NCBI GenBank assembly: GCA_031963045.1
Contig: JASSUK010000025.1
Coordinates: 1 to 64,000 of the forward strand
DNA from: JASSUD01 sp031963045
GTDB lineage: Bacteria; Pseudomonadota; Gammaproteobacteria; Burkholderiales; Burkholderiaceae
Length of the DNA: 64,000 nucleotides
Direction of reading: 5' to 3'
The notes under the pieces were generated by a model that did not search any database, was not told the DNA's origin, and saw nothing but the letters and a program-made list of their open reading frames with translations. Positions 1 to 7,852 of the stretch are shown here, piece by piece (position 1 is the first letter of the stretch; every line of letters begins with the position of its first letter). Made by a program: the position numbers and the translations under genes.

Positions 1-55
1 CTTTGCTTGCAACAGGAGGTGATGCAGCAGCACAAGCTGCAGACACATGAGCCAT
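1..55 (-). CDS. 5' end of an unknown gene cut by the left window edge
   Basis: Only the first 18 codons are visible (MAHVSAACAAASPPVASK), reading leftwards from an ATG at 53-55. The call rests on near identity with the start of the complete small gene at 7342-7599 and on the conserved 130-bp leader upstream of both. No function can be assigned. The protein start is Ala/Ser-rich. It lies downstream, on the same strand, of the tandem-repeat gene at 222-812 and its terminator. Confidence 0.4.
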   Translation of the reverse strand, partial: MAHVSAACAAASPPVASK

Positions 56-187
56 ATGCAGCTTCTTTTACGTGAGATAGGCTGTGAATCTGAATAGGAT
101 GAATATTCTTACCAAAAAGCCAAAGATCTTACACCTGACATAAAAAACAGGAATACCCGATATTGACCTGAACGTTGCATAAAAAAT

Positions 188-215
188 GCCCCGCGAACAT
201 CTATGTCAGCGGGGC
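188..215 (-). terminator. Rho-independent terminator after the tandem-repeat gene
   Basis: On the minus strand a 7-bp perfect stem GCCCCGC/GCGGGGC with a 14-nt loop is followed by ATTTTTT. It sits directly after the stop codon of the gene at 222-812. The same position in the second repeat copy (about 1327-1354) has a decayed stem. Confidence 0.7.
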
Positions 216-221
216 CGAGAG

Positions 222-812
222 CTACTTCCAAAAACTACTACGCCTAAAAATATGAAGTGGCCTCAAAAATTTAGACGGAAAAGTATCTAGCAATGAGGAC
301 TTGACCGTACCCCAATTTCCGGAGCATTTTTGGGGGTAGGACCAACCTTTAGAAAAGATTGATTGAATCCATTGTTGGATTTTTTCTGCCAGGCTGCTAA
401 AAAAGCTCATGATATTAAAATTGCTGCCCGCATTCTGCTTAGTTACTAGAATTTCTTTAGGGGCAATTTTGTATTTTGATAAATCTGGAATTTCTTTAGG
501 GGCAATTTTGTATTTTGATAAATCTGGAATTTCTTTAGGGGCAATTTTGTATTTTGATAAATCTGGAATTTCTTTAGGAACATTTTTGTATTTTGGTAAG
601 TCTGGAATTACTTTAAGAACATTTGCAAATACCAATATTCCTTCTAATTCGATTTTTGGTGAGTTTAGAAATTGTTCTATCTTAGCTATTTTCATTGATT
701 CAGAATTCTTTAGAGCATCTAGTTCTCGTTTTAGTGAAGCGTTCTGAAATTCGTCGTAACGTGGCGGCCATCCTGGCGGAAATACTGATATTGCTTGGAT
801 TGGTTCGAACAT
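222..812 (-). CDS. Unknown protein with a 13-residue tandem repeat
   Basis: This 196-residue protein is not recognised. Its centre holds four close copies and one weaker copy of a 13-residue unit, PDLSKYKIAPKEI, encoded by a 39-bp DNA repeat. The C-terminal part has an amphipathic stretch (SFFSSLAEKIQQWIQSIF). The ATG at 810-812 is chosen because AAAGGAAGAA lies just upstream of it; a longer reading frame to 884 has no such site. No signal peptide is seen. The last codons lie in sequence shared with the 1151-1388 repeat, so the 3' end was duplicated or exchanged. Repeat proteins of this kind in host-associated bacteria are often secreted, but that is inference. Confidence 0.6.
   Translation of the reverse strand: MFEPIQAISVFPPGWPPRYDEFQNASLKRELDALKNSESMKIAKIEQFLNSPKIELEGILVFANVLKVIPDLPKYKNVPKEIPDLSKYKIAPKEIPDLSKYKIAPKEIPDLSKYKIAPKEILVTKQNAGSNFNIMSFFSSLAEKIQQWIQSIFSKGWSYPQKCSGNWGTVKSSLLDTFPSKFLRPLHIFRRSSFWK
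450..644. repeat. 39-bp tandem repeat, five units
   Basis: Units are at 450-488, 489-527, 528-566, 567-605 and a degenerate one at 606-644. The first three are almost identical, and similarity falls towards the gene's 5' end. The period is a multiple of three, so unit gain or loss keeps the frame of the minus-strand gene. Confidence 0.95.
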
Positions 813-1103
813 TTTATTTCTTCCTTTACCATGGAGCTGTGACAGCATACCACTCTCGCTAAATCCATATTTGAAATATATCACTGTATTAAATTAAATG
901 GATATTACCCTAACATAAAACTATAATAAGTTAGCACTAACAATGAAGCATATAACCTGAGTAAGAATTACATATTGCCAACTGAGCTTTCGGCCAAAAA
1001 GATCGATTGTATTGGTATTTCTTGGTCGTGACTTATCAAGGCAAACGTGTATTTCGTCGCTATAAGTTCATCTTTCTAACACGTCCTTCTGCGCCTTAAT
1101 TTA

Positions 1104-1193
1104 CTAATGCGCTAAGCAGAAGAGCTTCTGCTTCCAGAAGCTCTTCTGCTCTTTGCTTGCAACAGCAGCACAAGCTGCAGACGCGCGCGCCAT
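1104..1193 (-). pseudogene. Truncated copy of the MAH/MAR small gene
   Basis: The frame opens like the other two copies (MARASAACAAVASKE) and stops after 29 codons. The part after ASKE does not match the copy at 7342-7599; it runs through a perfect 16-bp hairpin and ends at TAG (1104-1106). It is read as a broken duplicate. Confidence 0.45.
1115..1150. repeat. Perfect 16-bp inverted repeat with 4-nt loop
   Basis: The arms AGCAGAAGAGCTTCTG (1115-1130) and its exact complement (1135-1150) flank the loop CTTC. There is no T-run on either side, so it is not a standard terminator. It abuts the boundary of repeat copy 2 at 1151. Confidence 0.8.
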
Positions 1194-1388
1194 ATGCAGC
1201 TTTTTTATGTGAGACAGGTTGTGAATCTGAATAGGAGGAATATTATTACCAAGAAGCTGAAGATCTTACACCTGACATAAAAGACAGCAATATCCGTTAT
1301 TGGCCTGAGCATTGCATAGAAAAAATGCCCCGCTAACATTTATGTCAGCAAGGCCGAGAGCTACTTCCAAAAACTACTGCACCTAAAA
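1151..1388 (-). repeat. Leader-plus-gene-start repeat, copy 2
   Basis: This segment matches 1-248 along most of its length, with a 9-bp loss inside the coding part and a 1-bp loss near 1205. It carries the start of the truncated gene at 1104-1193 and the end of the remnant at 1345-1565. Confidence 0.75.
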
Positions 1389-1565
1389 AGGGTATGGCCC
1401 CGCAAATACCAAGTCCCATTGGACACAGGGGGAGCTTATCATTGAGCTGAGTCAGCCCTGGGTAATGTTCCACAAACCAGCGTGCCGCCTCTGCTGGCGC
1501 TTCTTCGACACCCGCCACGCGCCGCTCCCAAAAGCCCAACATCGATCTGTCGGTGATTAATAAAA
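1345..1565 (-). pseudogene. Unknown gene remnant cut by the insertion sequence
   Basis: A 73-codon open stretch ends at TGA 1345-1347 and has its 5' side removed by the insertion sequence that starts at 1566. Readable parts include SMLGFWERRV and AARWFVEHYPGLTQLNDK, then a Gly/Pro-rich hydrophobic tail (MGLGICGAIPFLGAVVFG). I do not recognise the family. No obvious continuation was found beyond the right end of the element. Confidence 0.35.
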
Positions 1566-2924
1566 TGTCCGTTTTGTAGCACATAAACTGTCCGGTTTTT
1601 GGGTGATGTATGGAAGTGCCCATAAGCCGGGCGAGATGGCTACAGGAAACGCGGAAGATGAGGTTCGAAGAGACCTATAAAAACTGGCAGCAGAAAAGGT
1701 TGACGCAAGCAGAAGCATCGCAGTTATTGGGGATATGCGAACGGACATTCAGACGGCAAGTTGTGCGTTATGAATCTGACGGGCTGGAGAGTTTGATAGA
1801 CAAACGTCTTGATCAAGCATCGCATCGGCGTGCACCGATTGATGAGGTTTTTAAGCTAGTAGAACTCTATAAAAGTGATTATGCAGGCTGGAATGTGCAT
1901 CACTTTTTTAGTTGGTATCAGCATGAGCATGGTGGGCAATGTAGCTATACATGGGTCAAGAATCACTTGCAGCAAGCAGGTGTAACAAACCGTGCAAAGG
2001 CGCGCGGTAAACACCGTAAAAAGCGTGAACGCGCACCGCTCACCGGCATGCTAGTGCATCAAGATGCAAGCAGCCATGAATGGGTGACGGGGCGGCGTTG
2101 GGACCTTGTGGTGACGATGGATGACGCGACAAGCGAGCACTTATCCATGTTTTTATGTGATGAAGAAGGTACGATTTCCAGCTTTCATGGCATAAACCAG
2201 AGTATTGAACGCTATGGTTTATTTTGTGCTTTGTATACGGATCGTGGAAGTCACTATTTCACCACTCCCCAAGCAGGCGGTAAAGTAGATCGTATTAATC
2301 TTACCCAATTTGGTCGTGCGCTTGCGCAATTGGGGATTGAGCACATTGCAGCATACTCTCCCGAAGCACGCGGACGCTCCGAACGCGCCTTTGGGACGCA
2401 TCAAGCACGATTACCCCATGAGCTAGCCAAAGCGGGGGTTATAGAAATGCAGCAGGCCAATGCCTATATAGAACAGATTTATCTTCCACGGCATAACGCC
2501 GAATTTACGGTACCAGCAGCTGAATCAGGTAGTGCCTTCGTACCTTAAGGCAATGGTTTAGAAAATATTTTATGCGAGCATCATGAGCGCGTAGTAGGCA
2601 ATGACAATTGCGTGCAGTTTGAGAGGCTTGCACTGCAGATTGCTGCAGATGGTGTACGTCATCATTACGCGAAGCGCAGAGTGCGGGTGCATCGTTACAT
2701 AGATGGGTCATTGGCGGTATTCTATGGGCCGCGCCCGCTAGGGTACTACGATATGCAGGGCATGCCGATGAAGATATCCATGTAAGCAGAGTAGTACGAT
2801 TTGGAAAAGAGTCTGCCAATCAACTGCATGTATGGAATAGGCATTCATGTAAAGCGTAGCCCGAAGTCATGCCTATTCCGTACATGCTAAAAAGCGGACA
2901 TATTAAGTGCTATAAAACCGGACA
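1566..2924 (+). mobile_element. IS1202-like (ISNCY) insertion sequence, about 1.36 kb
   Basis: The ends are imperfect inverted repeats: the left starts TGTCCGTTTTGTAGCAC and the right, read inwards, starts TGTCCGGTTTTATAGCAC. The match continues for about 35 bp through a second TGTCCG box. The interior carries one transposase gene disrupted by a stop codon. No direct target duplication touches the ends, although AAAGCCCAACAT occurs near both (1531-1542 and 2943-2954). Confidence 0.75.
1658..2785 (+). pseudogene. ISNCY/IS1202-type transposase with an in-frame stop
   Basis: The DDE transposase reads from ATG 1658 (MRFEETYKNW, the usual start of this family). It has an N-terminal helix-turn-helix (TQAEASQLLGICERTFRRQV), then the catalytic core with D in VHQDASSHEW, D in YTDRGSHY and E in EARGRSERAFG. 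TAA at 2546-2548 interrupts it just after AESGSAFVP. The same frame then continues with a normal family C-terminus (ILCEHHERVV, LALQIAADGVRHHY, RVRVHRYIDGSLAVFYGPR) to TAA 2783-2785. One substitution therefore removes about 80 residues. The catalytic residues all lie before the stop, so residual activity cannot be excluded. Confidence 0.8.
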
Positions 2925-3252
2925 AATGTATTTGCTACTGACAAAGCCCAACATTGATATTGACAAAATCGATGGCTTCACAGTAGCATCCTTCCGCCTG
3001 ACTTCTCAAACCCTCATCAGATTGGTGAAAAAAGTGTCCGTAGCAATTCGTCAAATCGCCTGATACGTTGACGACTACCTTCCTGGTATCGCGGTAGCCT
3101 GCTTGTCCATATCGATCGACGCTGTGTCGTCTTGAGATGGACTCATTATTTGCAGGCGCGGTTCCGGGAGCGCGCTTTACACCAAACCCTCGCTTCTCCC
3201 CTTCCGCAATTCCGCATCGTCGGCCTTTTCCCCGTTTGCCTGGAGAAAGACC
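2925..3252. other. Intergenic stretch before the RNA-repair cassette
   Basis: No convincing gene is seen here. Base composition changes from AT-rich to GC-rich at about 3060, which marks the left edge of the cassette segment. The only functional element I can place is the ribosome binding site GGAG at 3241-3244, 8 nt before the ligase ATG. Confidence 0.4.
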
Positions 3253-4122
3253 ATGACGCTGGATTGTCGCGTCTATGCGCAATCGCTTGATCTGTTTCGT
3301 TACCCTCGCACGCCGCACCTAGAAGGCTCTCGACTGCAGGATGGCGATGAAGACTATGAACATGTTCCGTACCGCACACTGAGCGGACTCTACATCGTTG
3401 TCGAGGAAAAGCTCGACGGCGGCAACATGGGCATCAGCTTTAGTGCCGCCGGCGAATTGCTCCTGCAGTCCCGTGGCCACTATCTGGTTGGTGGTGCTCG
3501 GGAACGGCAGTTCAGCTTCGTCAAGGCATGGGCTACCGCCCACGAAGGATGGCTGCTTGAACGACTGGAAGACCGCTACGTGATGTACGGTGAGGTAATG
3601 AGCAAGAAGCACTGCGTGTTCTACGATGCGCTTCCACATCACTTCTTTGAGTTCGACGTGCTTGACCGCGCGACGGGCGAATTCCTTTCGACACAGGCAC
3701 GCCACCAGTTGTTGGTCAACGGCCCTGTGATATCGGTGCCGGTGCTCTACGCGGGTACTGCGCCAGCGAAGCTCAAGGAGCTGACAGGAATGCTCAAGCC
3801 TTCCCTAGCCAAGACGAGCAGTTGGCGCGCAGCCTTCGAACGCACGGTGAAACGGGAAGGCCTGAACCTGGATCTGGCCTGGAAGCAGTGTGACAAGTCG
3901 GACCTCTCGGAAGGGCTGTACATCAAAGTCGAAGATGACGGCAAGACAGTTGGCCGGTTTAAGTGGGTGCGCAAGGATTTCGTGCAGGCCATCACTGAGT
4001 CGGAAAAACACCATTCCGAGCAGCCGTTTATACCGAATCTACTATTGCCAGAGGTCGACCTCTACGCGCCGCAATTGACGCTCACCTGGGAGATGCTCAA
4101 TGGCACCGCATACGTAATGTGA
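3253..4122 (+). CDS. ATP-dependent RNA ligase, Rnl2-like
   Basis: The 289-residue protein carries the nucleotidyltransferase motifs of RNA ligases in order. Motif I is KLDGGNMG with the AMP-accepting lysine K53. SRGH follows at 73-76, motif III is YGEVM at 112-116, motif IIIa is FEFDV at 132-136, motif IV is SEGLYIK at 219-225 and motif V is FKWVRKDF at 236-243. It is expected to seal 3'-OH and 5'-phosphate RNA ends using ATP. GGAG lies 8 nt before the ATG. The next gene encodes the matching end-healing enzyme, so the pair should act in RNA break repair in the cytoplasm. Composition is clearly GC-richer than the flanks, which suggests acquisition. The exact substrate is unknown; broken tRNA is the usual guess. 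Confidence 0.85.
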   Translation: MTLDCRVYAQSLDLFRYPRTPHLEGSRLQDGDEDYEHVPYRTLSGLYIVVEEKLDGGNMGISFSAAGELLLQSRGHYLVGGARERQFSFVKAWATAHEGWLLERLEDRYVMYGEVMSKKHCVFYDALPHHFFEFDVLDRATGEFLSTQARHQLLVNGPVISVPVLYAGTAPAKLKELTGMLKPSLAKTSSWRAAFERTVKREGLNLDLAWKQCDKSDLSEGLYIKVEDDGKTVGRFKWVRKDFVQAITESEKHHSEQPFIPNLLLPEVDLYAPQLTLTWEMLNGTAYVM

Positions 4123-4355
4123 CCTTGCCGGTAGAGACAGAGCCGAGTGTCGAAGAAGAGGTTCGGCGCTCGGCCTGCATCAGGACAATCACTCTCCCAC
4201 CAGGCTTTGACCGAGCCACGATCTACGACAAGTGGGGGAACACTGTGCGGCAGGACGAAATACTTATCGCTGGGCCGCTCGTCGACGATGTCGGGATACG
4301 ACGCGCGCTCGGGCAGGTTGGGAAAACTGGGCCTTCTGCTGCGAAAGGAGTGGCT

Positions 4356-5483
4356 ATGAAGTACGAACAATTGCAGACACTGGTGCCTGCACCAGGTCAA
4401 TCGCCGGATTTCCAGGCGTGCCTGGAGGTATTCCCCGCGCTAGAGTTCGCGAAAAAAACGCCTCAGGAGCCAAAGTATCACGGCGAGGGCGATGTATGGA
4501 CGCACACGATGATGGTCGTGGAAGAACTGCTGGCAATGGCCGAGTACCAGGCTGCGCCGAGGGCTGACCAGGAGGTGGTCTTCTTCGCAGCGCTGTTGCA
4601 CGACATCGCCAAGTACAGTACCACGGTCATTGACCCCGTAACGGGTGCGATTGGCCAGCCGGGGCATTCCCGAAAAGGCTCCATCGATGCGCGCATTGCC
4701 TTGTGGGATATCGGCGTCCCGTTCGATGTCCGCGAAGCCATCTGCCGCCTTATCAGCGTTCACCAGGTGCCGTTCTTTGCGATGGACGGTTCGCGTCGAG
4801 GATCCCCCGAGTTCATCGTTCGCGAACTCTCGTGGCAACTGGATATCCGGTTACTCGCTATGCTGGCAGAAGCCGACATGCGTGGCCGGATCTGTCAGGA
4901 CATGCAGCGGGTGCTCGACAATATCGAACTGTTCAGGGAGCTTGCGCGAGAGGAAAACTGCTACGGACGGCCACGCGACTTCGCGGACATTCATACGGCA
5001 ATCAGCTACTTTCGCGGCGCAGACGTTCATCCTGAATACAGGCTGTTTCAGGAGCCGGGCGCGAAAGTTATCGTGATGTCCGGGCTGCCAGCTTCTGGCA
5101 AGAGCACTTGGATTGACCGGCACCATCCCGACCTGCCTGTCGTTTCATTTGACGGTACCCGGGAGGAGCTGGGATTACGCCATGGAAAGAATGAGGGACT
5201 GGTAGCGCATCTCGCAATCGACAAGGCAAAAGATTTGCTGCGGCGGAAAAAGGCGTTCGTCTGGAATGCCACAAACCTCTCTGCATTGATGCGCAAGAAA
5301 ACGCTGGACCTGCTGTTCGCATACCACGCTGAGGTAACGCTGGTTTATCTGGAGAAACCCCGCGCAGAGCTTCTTCGTCGGAACAGTCGGCGTGACACTT
5401 CATTGTCAAACCGGACCCTCGAGGGAATGCTCGTGCGGTGGGATCTCCCGCTGCCGACCGAAGCACACGTTGTAATTTACTGA
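4356..5483 (+). CDS. HD-Pnk: HD phosphohydrolase fused to 5'-OH polynucleotide kinase
   Basis: This 375-residue protein joins two end-healing domains. The N-terminal half is an HD phosphohydrolase with metal ligands in VWTHTMMV (H50), LLHDIAK (H82, D83), SVHQVPF (H136) and EADMRGR (D174). In HD-Pnk proteins this domain removes 2',3'-cyclic or 3' phosphates. The C-terminal half is a P-loop kinase with Walker A GLPASGKS (243-250), FDGTR (D266 and R269, spaced as in T4 Pnk) and NATNLSALMRKK. It would phosphorylate 5'-OH ends. The ATG at 4356 is chosen because AAAGGAG precedes it and the family begins at this point. A longer frame from a GTG at 4119, overlapping the ligase stop, adds 79 residues without a recognised domain. 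Domain layout matches the known bacterial HD-Pnk family. Confidence 0.85.
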   Translation: MKYEQLQTLVPAPGQSPDFQACLEVFPALEFAKKTPQEPKYHGEGDVWTHTMMVVEELLAMAEYQAAPRADQEVVFFAALLHDIAKYSTTVIDPVTGAIGQPGHSRKGSIDARIALWDIGVPFDVREAICRLISVHQVPFFAMDGSRRGSPEFIVRELSWQLDIRLLAMLAEADMRGRICQDMQRVLDNIELFRELAREENCYGRPRDFADIHTAISYFRGADVHPEYRLFQEPGAKVIVMSGLPASGKSTWIDRHHPDLPVVSFDGTREELGLRHGKNEGLVAHLAIDKAKDLLRRKKAFVWNATNLSALMRKKTLDLLFAYHAEVTLVYLEKPRAELLRRNSRRDTSLSNRTLEGMLVRWDLPLPTEAHVVIY

Positions 5484-5580
5484 CATTCCACCTGAAATAA
5501 TAAGGTGCTGTCATGCTTTTCGATTTGCTCTTGTTTGGCGATGATCCGAAACGATGTCTAGAACCGCTGCTGGATTTTGT

Positions 5581-6055
5581 CTAAAAGACTTTCATGAAGT
5601 AATCGATCATACCAATGACTTTACCAACCAGTGTGTTTTGGTAGCCAGGGTGGATTACGGAATAGAGGGTGCCTTCTTTTGTAAAATGCAGGCTATAAAA
5701 AGGAAAGGTGTTATGAATATAAACGGTTTGTGCAAGTTCGCAGATGATTTGTTGGAGCCACTGGTTTGAGATGTGGGCCGCTATGAATCATTCCCATGAT
5801 CTGTTCCACTGTTAATGGCCTGCTATCCAGGTCATTACATATGTTCTCTACAGTGATCTCAAAACTGGCGTCATTCGGGGAAATGATTTTGGCCTTAATC
5901 TTGTAAGAAATAGGGGACGCTTCAATACTCACCGTGTAGCCATTGCTTCCTATGTATCGCGATACTATGGTGACGCCAGGCTCTTCTGGTTGATTGAAAT
6001 CCTGAGTAGGTGCAATAGGACGAGTAAAAAAACCATTGATGGTAGGATTGATCAT
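5581..6055 (-). pseudogene. Unknown second gene of a pair, frameshifted
   Basis: The frame from ATG 6055 reads as a protein to about 5770 (ITVENICNDLDSRPLTVEQ, then IMGMIHSGPH) and then runs out at 5711. In the next frame the protein clearly continues (ISNQWLQQIICELAQTVYIH, FYSLHFTKEGTLYSVIHPGY, VGKVIGMIDYFMKVF) to TAG 5581-5583. One inserted base near 5765-5775 explains this. It lies 15 bp downstream of the gene at 6071-7147, so the two formed an operon. The family is not recognised. Confidence 0.5.
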
Positions 6056-6070
6056 AGTATGTGCCTGCGA

Positions 6071-7147
6071 TTATTTCTCTGAATCATCTTCTGTATATAT
6101 GACGAGACTCCTTAACTCATCAACCAAGGTATTTTCTTCAGCACCAAATTTCCTGTCAGTTAAGTAAAAAGACCCTCCCACTCCGATCCATGCGTTGACA
6201 GGAAGAAACTCATCAGAAAGCCCACCTGCATTTAATATCTCTTTAAAAATAGCGTCAAAACCAGTTTGTGTGGCATATAGCTCTAAATAGTTATCTGGCG
6301 ACAATTCAGCGCTGGTACAACTTGTCATAAATTCTTCATAAAACAGTGACTCACCACTGACTTGCCATCTTGCACATATTTTTTCTATGAGCGCATATTC
6401 CTGGCTATAGTCTATGGAGGGTAATTTATATAATCTGATCCCTTTACACATTTCTATTAGATTCGTTTCCGGGTTGAGAAAGTCATTGGATTCTTCTAAA
6501 AAACGTGGGTCGTTGATTTGTAAAATATCCTGTGAGGGGTCATTGATAAACTCAGTGATATGAGCCTTAATCAAATCACTGACTTGATCTCTACGAAATT
6601 CTATAAAGGCACATTGCCGATCTGGGTATTCAAAGTCCTTACATTGAGTGGCCCTGACATCATCTATATCGAGTAGCGTGGGCTTCACCTCTTGAAATAA
6701 GCTGGAATATTTATACAAGCCTTGCGGAATATACTTGTCCATTAACTGATTTAAATACTCATCTGCAATTCTGCACTCTATAGTTTGTATGTTTTTTGGA
6801 AGGCAGGGATGGCTAAAATCAAGTTCAGCATGGGGAAGATTAATGATAGTGTATATGCGTAATAGAGCGTTAAACTCGGGTTCTATGCCGTTAAAATAAA
6901 TTATTATTTTTATATGATCATCATATATCTCACGAATAAAAATACTAGTATTCTCTGTAATTCCAACAAATTTAAGAATTATTCTACTTAATTCACTTTC
7001 ATGTACGAGCCAGTGTATTACTCTACTGAGTATTTCATCATTAAAATATTGAAATGGACGAAAATTTTCTGCCTCAGATTTTTTCTTAAGAAACTTCCGG
7101 CACTTATCTTTAATGATTTGTTCTAAATTATTAGAGTCTATTGACAT
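6071..7147 (-). CDS. Unknown 358-residue acidic protein
   Basis: The protein begins MSIDSNNLEQIIKDK and is mostly polar and acidic with regular aromatic residues. It has no signal peptide, membrane segment or motif I can name. The DNA is AT-rich, unlike the neighbouring RNA-repair cassette. The ATG at 7145-7147 has no strong ribosome binding site. It is first in a two-gene minus-strand unit whose second gene is frameshifted. Function is unknown; a host-interaction role is possible only by analogy with the rest of the region. Confidence 0.6.
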   Translation of the reverse strand: MSIDSNNLEQIIKDKCRKFLKKKSEAENFRPFQYFNDEILSRVIHWLVHESELSRIILKFVGITENTSIFIREIYDDHIKIIIYFNGIEPEFNALLRIYTIINLPHAELDFSHPCLPKNIQTIECRIADEYLNQLMDKYIPQGLYKYSSLFQEVKPTLLDIDDVRATQCKDFEYPDRQCAFIEFRRDQVSDLIKAHITEFINDPSQDILQINDPRFLEESNDFLNPETNLIEMCKGIRLYKLPSIDYSQEYALIEKICARWQVSGESLFYEEFMTSCTSAELSPDNYLELYATQTGFDAIFKEILNAGGLSDEFLPVNAWIGVGGSFYLTDRKFGAEENTLVDELRSLVIYTEDDSEK

Positions 7148-7341
7148 TTTGTATTAAGTAATTAAATAAGGATAAAAAATTCGTTTTGACATTAATTAAA
7201 ATTGATATCTTACCTGGCTATGATAAAGTCAGCTGAGCGATTGGTATACATGCTCATTATATTTTTCGCAGGCCAATTGCCCAAGCTGCTATCGCACAAA
7301 CTATCGATGAAATTTTCCCGCTGCATTTTGCGTTGATAGTC

Positions 7342-7599
7342 TTACCGTTGATGGTGTTCAATAATAAACATTTGGATGCGCTGCCTCGCAGAAGGCAGCG
7401 TAAAAAGCAGATATTCAGAAGACAAAAGATGACGGAGGTGCATTGCCAAAAAATGTGCCATGCACGGATCATTATTGGCAGAGGCGGCAAGCAAATAGAA
7501 ATCTGTGATCTCTTCAAGCTCTTGTGCTTCTGCTAGACAAGACTCTTTGCTTGCAACAGGAGGTGATGCAGCAGCACAAGCTGCAGACACGTGCGCCAT
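7342..7599 (-). CDS. Small unknown protein, complete copy of the MAH family
   Basis: This 85-residue frame starts MAHVSAACAAASPPVASKES and continues with ordinary protein-like sequence (EAQELEEITDFYLLAASAN). Its start and leader recur at 1-55 and 1104-1193. After the stop (TAA) the same frame stays protein-like for about 43 codons (KMQRENFIDSLCDSSLGNW), so the gene may itself have been shortened by a nonsense mutation. AAAGAAG lies about 10 nt before the ATG. No family was recognised. Confidence 0.4.
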   Translation of the reverse strand: MAHVSAACAAASPPVASKESCLAEAQELEEITDFYLLAASANNDPCMAHFLAMHLRHLLSSEYLLFTLPSARQRIQMFIIEHHQR

Positions 7600-7745
7600 A
7601 TGCAGCTTCTTTTACGTGAGACAGGCTGTGAATGTGAATCTGAATATGATGAATATTATTACCAAGAATCCAAAGATCTTACGCCTGACATAAAAGACAG
7701 GAATACCCGATATTGGCCTGAATATCTTCAACATTGCATTCATAT
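7545..7745 (-). repeat. Leader-plus-gene-start repeat, copy 3
   Basis: This third copy covers the first 17 codons of the 7342-7599 gene and about 145 bp of its leader. On the plus strand its leader is also open (from 7600, QLLLRETGCE and DLTPDIKDRN), but copies 1 and 2 have stops or shifts in that frame. Either strand could be the original coding one in the leader. Confidence 0.7.
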
Positions 7746-7852
7746 TCTAAATAAGCATAGTGACCATGCCTCGAATTCAAGGCCAGGTCATATACAATTT
7801 GCCAGGTATTCGGTATGTTGATTTGCACTGAAAAGTGAGTCACGTGTAGTGA

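Larger units (their letters stand above)
1..248 (-). repeat. Leader-plus-gene-start repeat, copy 1
   Basis: About 248 bp recur at 1151-1388, and a shorter part recurs at 7545-7745. Read on the minus strand the unit holds the last codons of an upstream gene, a stem-loop, about 130 bp of leader and the start of a small gene beginning MAH or MAR. Copies 1 and 2 share the stem-loop segment; copy 3 lacks it. The copies differ by scattered substitutions and small indels, so the duplications are not recent. Confidence 0.75.

Noticed and set aside
409..747. Plus-strand open frame over the 39-bp repeat
   Set aside because: It is the complement of the minus-strand repeat gene, which has a good ribosome binding site and a terminator; the plus frame has neither.
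1531..2954. AAAGCCCAACAT on both sides of the insertion sequence as a target duplication
   Set aside because: The copies lie 23 bp and 18 bp away from the element ends and the bases between do not match, so they are not a target duplication of this element.
5554..5769. Plus-strand 71-codon frame
   Set aside because: It overlaps the second part of the frameshifted minus-strand gene, whose protein sequence is more convincing.
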